Source of the DNA: Platanthera guangdongensis
Lineage: Eukaryota > Streptophyta > Magnoliopsida > Asparagales > Orchidaceae
DNA length: 64,000 nt
Direction: 5' to 3'
NCBI GenBank assembly: GCA_039583875.1
Contig: CM077157.1
Coordinates: forward strand, 76,260,346-76,324,345
Part shown: positions 44,594-53,856 of the stretch, piece by piece
Numbering within the stretch: the stretch's first letter is position 1
Layout: the number at the start of each line of letters is the position of its first letter
Position numbers and translations under genes: made by a program
The notes under the pieces: generated by a model
The model's database searches: none
Told to the model about the DNA's origin: nothing
Seen by the model: only the letters and a program-made list of their open reading frames with translations

Positions 44594-45792
44594 TGCGAGT
44601 TAAATAAGTGCGTAATTTGTTTTGAAGGTTTTGAATATCCGCACACTGGTAAAACTATATATAATGTAATTATGAAATGTGCGCGCGAATTTAAATTAAA
44701 AGATAAAATAATGAGTATTTCTTTTGATAACACCTCTAATAATAATGTAGCTATTGATTGGCTAAAACGCGATTTAAAACCAATAATAAACGGTGCGTTG
44801 TTTCACACTCGCTGTGTTTGTCACGTTTTAAATTTAGTAGTACAAGATACCTTAGCCGCTATGGAATTGTATATTGAAAAAATTCGTCTTATGCTTAGAG
44901 TCATTTATAGTTCTAGGCAACGATCGCACGGAATCGGACATTACATAGATTTATTAAAATGTTTTTATAGAGCGACAGTTTTTTTATCTGGCGTGTACTA
45001 ACCCACAAGCTCACTAATTATTGAAAGTTTTGTAAATATCGCACAAAAAATTAATTATTATAGACAACATGATGGATGACTTCCATTAATTGAAATAATG
45101 AAAGAGTTTTTTTTTAAAATATTATAGAGAAATTCCTGCAATGTTTTCGTGTACCGCCGCTTTAAATCAGTTATTCAGCGTAGACGACGTAAAAAATTTG
45201 ATAGAAGAAATAAATGCAAACATAAATTTAAATTTAAATTTCGATGATCGTGACGACGTTAATATTATAAAATTTAATTCTCTTTTTAGCGAGTTTTATA
45301 ATTATTATGATAACTTATACGGCTCTCGGCCCCGGAAAGAAATATCGCAACCAAAAACAAAGGATACTTTTAAAAAACAACATTTTAAAATTATCAGCTA
45401 GGAAAAAGGAGCGCACATCTAATAGTTTAAATGAGTTAGGATTGTACCGTAAAACACAATTCCGTGATTTTATGAGCACGGAGGAAATTGGAAACTTCGA
45501 TCTCCTAAAATGTTGGAAAGGTAAAGTTAATACGTATCCTATTTTGGCCTATATGATCCGTGATTTACTAACAATCCAAGCTAGTACGGTAGCTTTGGAG
45601 TCCGTTTTTTCTCTTAGTGGCAGAGTTTTGAACGAGCGGAGTAGCCAGCTCAATGAAGAATCTTTGGAAATGTGCATCTGCTACAAGTACTATTTGGATG
45701 CTATGAAAAGAAAACAGCAGATTACACCATTAGAGGATAACTCAGAAGAGTTCGAAGACGAGATGAACGCGATCAATTTACAAGATGATTGA
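44594..45792 (+). pseudogene. hAT transposase, C-terminal half
   Basis: Begins within the conserved FEYPHTG region, then SFDNTSNNN and the RCVCHVLNLVVQD segment of the RNase H-like catalytic domain (44672-45001). After a stop at 44999-45001 and frame breaks near 45120 and 45380 come the linker and the hAT dimerisation domain (WKGKVNTYPILAYMIRDLL...VALESVFSLSGRVL) at 45500-45700. The BED zinc finger is missing. Non-functional as it stands. Confidence 0.85.
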
Positions 45793-46240
45793 AGAGCAAG
45801 CGCACGCCTTTAAAGTTTAAACTGTATTTTTCTGTTTTGTTAAATTAATTAATATTATATTTTTTTATCTAAAATTAAAAATGATAATAAATTTCATTTT
45901 TTAATTTCTTTCAATTAATGTAAATTGTAAGATGTAATTTTTTTTAATATTAATGAAATTGAATTTTTTTTGTTCATGCGAGTGAATGTTTTTTAATGTA
46001 TTAATTTTTTTTAGTATATTAATTTTTTTAATATAATTTAATTATTATATTTTTTTAAAAAAATCAAATTCTAAAGCCCGGCCCGGCCCGACCCGAAGGG
46101 CCGGATCAGGCCCCTTCCCGGGGCAGGGGCCCGAGCCCGGTTTCAGAAAAGACCGGGCTCGGCCCGGTTGAGAAAAGCCCGGGCCCGTTTGGCCCGGTAC
46201 CGGGCCGGCCCGATCGGGCTTTATGCCCATGACTTATAGG
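44594..46240 (+). mobile_element. hAT DNA transposon, 3' part
   Basis: Transposase C-terminal half followed by AT-rich DNA and a GC-rich subterminal region (46070-46240) of GGCCCGGCCCG words, ending GCCCATGACTTATAGGGCC. Such GGGCC-rich ends are typical of plant hAT elements. The 5' half is cut by gypsy B and should be left of the window. The exact 3' terminus is uncertain. Confidence 0.78.
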
Positions 46241-46259
46241 GCCCCCGGCCCTCGTGCAC

Positions 46260-46505
46260 AGTGTGACAGTTCCTGGTCTGCGATGGCGGGCTTCGCCCTC
46301 CTCCGATTTGCGACGGTGCATAGTGCGACAGTGCCTGATCTGCGAAGGACGAATTCGACATCCCCCGATCTGTGACGGCGCGCTTCGCCCCCCACCCCCC
46401 CCCCCCCCCCCCCCCCCGATCTGCGATGGCGGGCTTTGCCCTCCCCGATCAGCGACGGCCGGCTTCCCCCTACCCCGATCTGCGATGGCGGGCTTCGCCC
46501 GCAAT
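46260..46505. repeat. Tandem-like GATCTGCGATGGCGGGCTTCGCC repeats with C-run
   Basis: Six or so units containing CGATCTGCGA and the palindrome GCGGGCTTCGCCCGC, interrupted by a run of about 30 C (46388-46417). No coding support. 46505-46700 is plain AT-rich DNA. Confidence 0.7.
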
Positions 46506-46829
46506 TTTTTTTTAATTATTTATCATTTGTGAATTTTTTAAATGAAAAAATTTATATTCTTTTCTATTTCTTAATTAAAAATATTATATTTTTTGATAAG
46601 TTTTTTAAAAAAACTAATGATTTTTTTTTGTTTTCTATTTGTTAATTGATTAAATTTGATTTTTATTTAATTTAATTAAAACAAAATTCCTGTATAAAAA
46701 TCATGTATAATCGTGGAACGAAGAGGTCGCCGGATACCCTCCGCCGCCGCCGCCGGAGGCGCCGACGGCCTGCCCGGATCCCACCGGTGAGGTCGCCGGT
46801 CTCCGGCGAACCCGCCGGGGGTTGTCTTC

Positions 46830-47034
46830 CGGTAGTCTTCGGCCGCATAGAAGCGGGCTTCGCCCGCTTCCACGCAATCCACTATCTCGGCGCCGCACCC
46901 GCCACTCACGGCCCCCCGAAGCAAAATCAAATTACCATAGGGCTTCGGGGGCCGCGAGTGGCGGGTGCGGTACCGAGATGGTGGATTGCGGGGAAGCGGA
47001 TGAAGCCCGCTTATATGCGGCCGAAAACTACCCG
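46830..47034. repeat. Long GC-rich inverted repeat (93-bp arms)
   Basis: Arm 46830-46922 pairs with 46942-47034 at roughly 88 per cent, loop about 19 nt. The CGGGCGAAGCCCG word recurs downstream to 47190, and small GC-rich ORFs across it are not convincing genes. Confidence 0.82.
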
Positions 47035-47339
47035 AAACATCAAGCACGGGCGAAGCCCGTACGCAGGCGGGCGAAGCCCTCCAGATGCGGCCGAAGGCCC
47101 CTAGAAAGCACGCCCGTGCGTAGGAGGACGAAGCCCGTCTAATGCGGCCAAATGCTGCCCGAAAGCATCGAGCACGGGCGTAGCCCTTGCGAAGATGCTC
47201 ATATTAAATAATATAATGTAAATATAAATAATATAAATCTATATAAATATAATATAAATAAATAAATCTAACTTAGGACTTAGGTTCTAATTAAAGCGGG
47301 AAGGAGGAGGAGGAGAGAAGGAGCAGGGCAAGGGCAGGG

Positions 47340-47800
47340 GTGCACGGGAACAGGAGGAGAGGGGCAGGCCAACCGCCGGACACCGGCGACCCCGGCGGGG
47401 GTAGGCCGGAGGTGAACCGGCAGGGCCACCTTCGGCGGTGGTACTGCCCGTGAGGCCCAAACCAGGGACTCACGGGCAGGCCAGCGCCGGCGGTGGCCCT
47501 GCCGGTTTGCCTAAGGCCCACCCCCGCCGGTACCACCAACATCCGGCGACCCCGGCGGTGGGGTTCAGCGAGGCATGCGCCGCCTCCGCGTGGAGGCGGC
47601 TTGCCGAAATCCAATTTTTTATATATATAAAATGGCGGAGCTCACATGCAGGGCCACCGCCGGCGGTGGCCCAGCCGGTTCGCCTCCGGCCTACCCCCGC
47701 CGGTGCCGCCGACGTCCGGCAACCCCGACGGTGGGGTCCGGTCAGGCAGCCGCCGCCTCCGCCGGCAGCAGCCGGCTGAAATCAATTTTTTTTGTTTATA
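47340..47800. repeat. GC-rich duplicated block
   Basis: Two direct copies (about 47480-47610 and 47655-47790) of a CCGGCGGTGGCCC...GGCGACCCCGGCGGTGG sequence, each ending in an AATTTTTTTAT-like run, plus a partly inverted third copy near 47355-47440. Family not identified. Confidence 0.6.
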
Positions 47801-48058
47801 ACGGACGGAGGTCGGCTGGCGGAGTTGCAGGGGCAAAACCGGAAAAGCATTTGTAACGGACACAAAGGACACTGTAGCGAACAAATGTTTACACCTCATC
47901 TATATCGTGAAATGAATTCCCTCCGTTTCATGTGAAATGAAGAGGATCCTGATCTCGTTATTTTCATGTCCGCCACCAATGCCCCCTCATCTTCTCTTTA
48001 ATGATGTCGATTTCTTATCATCACTTCACCTTCTCCCTTTCATTCCTCTTAATCCAAT

Positions 48059-48129
48059 GCCAGCACGTGTTGAACGGCAAGGTCTAAGTTTAGAGAAAAT
48101 CTATCCTTTGCCGTTCAACACGTGCTGGC
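48059..48129. repeat. Perfect 22-bp inverted repeat, 27-nt loop
   Basis: 48059-48080 (GCCAGCACGTGTTGAACGGC..) is the exact reverse complement of 48108-48129. It could form a miRNA-like hairpin, but I recognise no known miRNA. 48130-48600 shows nothing recognisable. Confidence 0.8.
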
Positions 48130-48599
48130 ACCTTCCCCTATGCTAAGACCTCTCCTTCCCTTCTTCCCCTTTTTTGTTTCTTCAAACTGATGTTCTCGCT
48201 TCCAGGGACACGAGAGAGGAGGATCACACGTTTTCAAAGACAATCCACTGATCGATGCATCCTCCAATCCTCTCAGCCAAAGTTTGGCTTCATTCTCCCA
48301 TCACTGAATCAATCATTTGTCTTCCTCCAGCAATAACAACATTTTTAGACTCTATCAGGTATACTCCTAAACTCCCACTTCATGCCTTCAAGCCATCGGC
48401 TCTCAGCTACATTTTATTCTTATCAGATGAATGCTTCTTATTGCACACCTTACCTCATCACTTAAAGTAAATAAATAGTTGCATATGCCAAGATCAACAT
48501 CAAACAAAATCGAACAAATGTTTTATATGCTCAAGAGATCGAAGATTAAAGGTGTGCATTAAGATATTGGTTAGTTGAGATTAAAGCCGAGTTGAATGA

Positions 48600-50628
48600 T
48601 GCCCAATAGACGAAAGGCCCTCGCCAGCAAATCCTGCTGTAGAATGACACCATCGGCCAAAGCTTGCCGTTAGCCGAAGCCTGCCGCCCGTTGAAGCGTG
48701 CCACCCACCGAAGCCTGTTGAAAATGGTGAAGTGAAAGTGAGTGATTGAGCGGCCTGAGTGACCTGTCCGCGCGGTTTATGCGGACAGAACTGGCGGTTA
48801 GCCAGGTCAGCAAAGTTGTTGCAATCGACTTGTTCCTTGGCGTCCTGAGCGGTCTGTACGGACAGAGGTGGCGGCCAGCCAGCCCGGCTTATGCACAACA
48901 GACAGTTTGTTCGCAGAAGGTAACCTGGCGGATAGCTTCACCATCCGCGGAGTCCGCCAAGATGCGGACTGGACTGGAGCTCGGCAGACCGGCATGGCAG
49001 ATGCCTTGGTCTTGCTCTGGTCTGGTGGTACGGCTGGTGGAAGCCGCGGAGTTCGCCGGTTAGAGAGGACTGGCCTGGAGCTCGGCAGACCGGCATGACA
49101 GATGCCTTGGTTTAGCTCTGGTGGTGCGGTTAGCGGTAGTCGCAGGGTTCGCCTGTTAGAGAGGACAGGTGATGTAGTTTGCCGGGATTGTCGGACTGGT
49201 GCCTGTGTCCGCCAGTAAGTGCGGACTGACCCTTGTGGCCGGTGGTGTGAACTTGGTTGGTTCTGAACCAAATCCATGTTGGCTTAGTCCGGGGAGATCA
49301 CGTGGTTAAGCGCGGACTGCTTCTCAATCCGCCAAGCTCGGCATCAGTTGACTTGTAGGTTGGTTGCGAGCTTGGTGAGTGTGGACTGGAGCAGTGTCCG
49401 CCTGGGTTTGCGGATTATGTTCCTTGTCCGCTGAGTCTGCCAGTTGTCCTCTTGATGGCTTGGCTGCGGGCTCGAAGTGCGCGGACTGGAGTTATGTCCG
49501 CAAGGCGTGCGGATTGAAGTCGGGTCCGCTAGGTTATGCGGACTGCTTTCATTGTCCGCCAACTTCGGCAGTTGGCCGTTGTGCCGTGGTTGCGAAGTTG
49601 GGGGTGCGGACTGATGTTGTGTCCGCAGGGCGCGCGGATTGACACGATGTCCGCTGATTATGCGTACAAGTGATGTTGCTACAGAGTCTGCGGGTTGTTG
49701 TAGTCCTGGCTTGGCCTTTGGCGACAAGCCGGATAGGGTTGCTGTCCGGCCTTGGTGATGTTGTTGGCGGTCTCGCTATCCTGCACAGATCGTGGCGGAC
49801 TGGTTGTGTATCCGCGGCTTGCGGATACACTTGGTGCCTGCCGTGAGATGGGCGGTTATCCTATCGGCTAGGTCGGTGACCACACTTCTCATCGTACCTA
49901 TAAATAAGACCCTCTGTCACATCAACAGGGGGGCGAATGAACAGTAAGTGAACTCGCGGATAGTTGTTGCGGACTGGTTTTTGTATCAGCGCGATGTGAG
50001 GAGGTTGATCGGTTTGTGTTGTGCAGGTTATGCGAATAGCGCTGGAAGTCAGATACTTGGTTCTAAATGCGGTCAGGCATAGTGCGGACTCTGCAGATAG
50101 CAACCAGCGGTTAACAGCAGGTCGCGGGTAGCGGCTATGCGATCTCTCTTCTGCAACTAGTTTCCTGGTTCAATAAGCTATCCTCTTCTGGCGGCCTGTT
50201 CAGTTCGGCAGCAGCAGTTCGTGCGGTCAGACGGCTAGGCGACCTTGCGGTTAGGTGGCCTGCTGATCGGCGTGTAGAGCTTGCATTGGAATAACGGGTA
50301 GTCCGCACATCCTGATTGCGGTCTTGCGACTAGGCGGGTTGAGCGGACTCCGTAGTGCAGCAGTAGTTCGGGCGGTTACTCCTTGAGTCCGCGCGGGTTG
50401 AGTTTTGCCTTGTATGATTTCTGCTTCCGCTGGATATATCGGCGAATCATGTCTCGACATATATGTCTCGCATTGTAAAGAGTATTATAGTACAAGATTC
50501 TTGCTCTTCTGTTTTGCATCTGATTTATTTGGGCTCGGATAGGTTGAGTGTTCCTGCGCCTGGTTTCCGGTTCCGCTTAATCAAGGTGTCATCTTGATAG
50601 CTTTGAAAGTTTTATGTGGCATCAGAGC
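48600..50628 (+). repeat. Degenerate LTR-like region with GCGGAC/GTCCGC words and PBS
   Basis: About thirty GCGGAC or GTCCGC words between 48600 and 50400, a TATA box (CCTATAAATAAG near 49896), and TGGCATCAGAGC at 50617-50628, one base from a Met-type PBS. This reads as U3, promoter, R-U5 and PBS of a copia LTR on the plus strand, with no gag or pol after it. The LTR borders are not resolved. Confidence 0.5.
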
Positions 50629-50635
50629 TATCACC

Positions 50636-50729
50636 TTCATCATCTTGTGAATTTTTAACAAAGCCTGCAGCCAGCTGAAGCCTTCATCATCTTGTGAAAT
50701 TTTAACAAAGCATGCAGCCAGCTGAAGCC
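50636..50729. repeat. 47-bp tandem duplication
   Basis: Two copies (50636-50682, 50683-50729) differing at two positions, just after the PBS-like site. Confidence 0.9.
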
Positions 50730-51060
50730 TTCCATCAATCCAACCCTTCTGCCAGCAAAAACAAGTATTTCTCTGTGAAACACATTTCACCAAGCTTCAA
50801 AAACTGAAAGGTCACTTTTTACTACGCAGAGGATAGCCCTGGATGTACAAAAGAGGCACGCGCAACTTTAATATGTTGGAGATTGAACATCTATGTGATT
50901 TTGTGCTAAATGGTCCGCTATAGTCGAAATTCAATGTGCATTCTAGGGTCTTGTTATTTTCTGCGGCTGCTAAATCTGCAAAGCATCTTGCACAGTTTTC
51001 TTTGTATGAGTTACCGTCTATTTTTTATTTCTATCGCTATGATTTTTTCCACAATGTATA

Positions 51061-51438
51061 AAGAAGCTTTTGATGCCTTAATCACTGAACATTTTAGAGA
51101 ACTGCTTCTTGGAGTACTCTGTAAAGTTATTATAGGGGATAAATCCTTTAGAGGACAGGATTGAGATATCATTATTCAGTCCTTTATCAAAATAGAGAGT
51201 CGAGCTTGCAGTTCTGTGCATCAATGAGTTGCATGCTACAAAATTGGTATTTTTGGCCACTCCGCTTTCATCCGTGTCGTTGCAATTTATAGAGTTTCTC
51301 ATTATTTCTTTTCTTATGATGGTAGATTTCGGTTGTGGATCTAGCAGCCTGTTGGAGTATTTGTTGGATATACAGCTACTTAGAAAATGTAGTTGGTGTA
51401 GATATTTCACTGAAAGGACTTCTTCATGCTGCAAAGGA
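51061..51438 (+). pseudogene. HEN1-like small-RNA methyltransferase fragment
   Basis: In successive plus-strand frames the segment reads LEYSVKLL, PLEDRIE.SLFSPLSK and RVELAVLCINELHATKLV (51105-51246), then, after about 75 intervening bases that could be an intron, VDFGCGSSSLLEYLLD (51324-51373) and, one frame over, VVGVDISLKGLLHAAK (51390-51436). These match the SAM-binding start of the HEN1 methyltransferase domain, which 2'-O-methylates small RNAs, including the GxGxG-like FGCGSSS. Stops (after KLL and after PLSK) and a frameshift show it is broken. Flanking DNA shows no other HEN1 exons I could recognise. Confidence 0.72.
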
Positions 51439-51439
51439 A

Positions 51440-52950
51440 TAATCTATAAATACTTTTTTTCATATCTGTCTTATTTTAGTTAATGTTTTGAAGAAGTTTA
51501 TTGAAGTAATTTTAAGCTTATCTTCATTAAGATGCATATTTTTATTTATGGATCGATTCTAGTCTCATCCAGGTTTTTTATTACATCAAGTTCTAAAAAT
51601 GTCCAAACAATGTGTTCTAAAATTGCCTTTGTTCATGCATTTTATGTTTTTTTTTCAGAATCTACATTTAAAATTGAGTGCATGAATGCATTTCATCTTT
51701 CGGGGGACTTCACATTTAATTCATGTTTCATTTTAGGGGTCTTCTCATATAATCCATGAGCTGTTTTTAATATAAAGTAGTTATCTTAGTCTTCCTTCAT
51801 CAATATATATATAGAGTTGTTCCAAATTGAGTATTGTAAAAGAATGATGCGCTTTGTCTGCAAATTGTTTAATGAGAATCTACATTTGAACTTGGATTAT
51901 ATTATATCCGCCCATTTGAGCTTGGAAAGACCTTGATAGAATTTCAAGCTCTTCTATTTTAGACGTTATTTTTTTAATCACCTTATGATGCCAATCTAGA
52001 GTATCCGTCTAGTTTATGTTTCCGGAATGCAACTATTTTAAGGAACCATGTATTGATTATACTCATCCAGGATATTCAGACTTTTATCTCAAAATGTTGA
52101 TTTATAGTGTGTCAAATTTCATCACGAGCTAACTCATATCAATTAAAAGATATGTTTTCTAAAAAACCCTCTTATTAGATCTTCTTAAAGATTGATGAAC
52201 CATTGACATGCAACTTTTCAATAGAATCTACAAATACAGACTCAAATTTAAAAATAATCAAATAAATTTTAGACGCTTCTTTTTTTAATGCTTGGGATAA
52301 GTCCGTCTTATACACCAACAAACATGCTCATATGCCTGGCAATCCCTCATATGCGGGCACATCCCGCTCTTTCAAGATACTTTTAAGTCTATTCATTCTT
52401 CTAATCCTTTGAGGCAAATTCTATCCGATTTTTTAATTGATGCATTTTCAACCTTCATTCCATACAACCAAATCATTTATATTATCTAATTATTGATAAA
52501 TGTGTTGCACATTATCTCCCCGATATATAAGTTCATAAATTACCCTCACTAATTTTAAATATACATAATTTAGCATTATCATTCCTGATTCTTCTGATCA
52601 ACGGTGGTGTTATTGGATACAATAAAAAAAGTACAATGAAAAACGAGTAAATATTTTCCTCCAATATATAATTATTATTGTTGTAAAAAATATTACTCGC
52701 AAATTCCTACAGCACCAACAACTCCCAGCTGCTGTGCATCCAAACACCATCAGAATACTCAATTGATTACAAGCAAAAGCATCGTCTCCATCTCTCCTTT
52801 ACTCAGCAGTTTTTTCCTTCTTAGTTCCTGCACATCTGTACAAATATGAGAATCACATCCTGTATCCAATACTCAAAATGAATGAACAGAAAGGTTTATT
52901 TCTATAACAAAAATAACTGAAGTGGAAGTCACACTTCCCTTCTTCTGCAG
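51440..52950. other. AT-rich intergenic DNA without recognisable gene
   Basis: Only short, unsupported ORFs; no repeat structure or homology recognised. Confidence 0.6.
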
Positions 52951-52959
52951 ATCTTCAAG

Positions 52960-53260
52960 ATAAAAAAGACAGTTTCTCCTCCAGTGTCCGTCTTACCACA
53001 ATGGTGGTATTTCCCTTCCATAGTTAATCCTTTTTTCTTCAGTACTGAAGGCTTAGGATCAAGATATGGCTTAGGTCTTACATTGGTAATTTTGAATCAT
53101 TTGGCCATGCCCTTGCCTTTATGCACCATCAATATGAGACTACCAGGCTTGGTCTTCTTCATATTGTTCTCGACAGTTCTCAACATACCTAGAAGCTCAG
53201 GCAGTGTCTTGTCAATCTCATTCAAAATCATCAAGCTACTGAACTGTTGAAGATGATTGA
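52960..53260 (-). pseudogene. Ty1/copia gag fragment
   Basis: The minus strand reads FILNEIDKTLPELLGMLRTVENNMKK in pieces, then a Lys-rich linker and a decayed knuckle (YHHCGKTDTGGETV where CxxCGKxGHW...C is expected). This is the C-terminal end of a Tork/Ale-like gag. Stops flank it; no other part of the element is nearby. Confidence 0.65.
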
Positions 53261-53856
53261 TGGAGGTCGATGGATGCCTCCATCCTCATTCTTCATATTG
53301 TGAAGGTGAACTTTTATTTGTAGAAAATGATTCTTATACTCATCTTCTCACAGAAAGAACTGTTATGAATCTTGATGGGAGGGAGGAAGAAGATGCACAG
53401 ACAAGATAGACAGCGCGCTAAACTGGAATAATAATAAGATGCAAACTCGAGAGAAGAACCCACTCCCAGGCTTTGTGGTTGGGCTGATTTTCTCCTCTGT
53501 GCGCAGTAAATGCATACATACATTTGAATACTTGTTGATTGTCTACTTTATAAACCGAGGTTGATTTTCCTACCTGCTGGACAAATGCCAATTAAACAAT
53601 TTTGCTAATTTTTTCAAGCAGGTAAAATGATGCAAACATTAAAGTTTATTATGGTCACCAAAAACATAAATTCTGTGCATTGAGATGAATAATTTACAAT
53701 TAAATCGCCAAACAACGAAAGCCGCCACAGGAAGCCCAAAACACCAGATAACCGAACTGAGTTCTGCGCATGTTTGGCGATATCTATGGACCTGGTTTAG
53801 AGAACTGTAGACCCTAAGAGGTCCTTATATAATGAAGGTTTTTGTTTTTCGTGACC

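Noticed and set aside
46703..47900. Arg/Pro-rich ORFs in the GC-rich repeats
   Set aside because: Both strands are open in several frames because of GC content; no homology recognised.
48600..50400. ORFs with repeated Val-Arg-Thr/Gln-Thr-Thr peptides
   Set aside because: Peptide repeats follow from GCGGAC/GTCCGC words in an LTR-like region; all six frames are affected.
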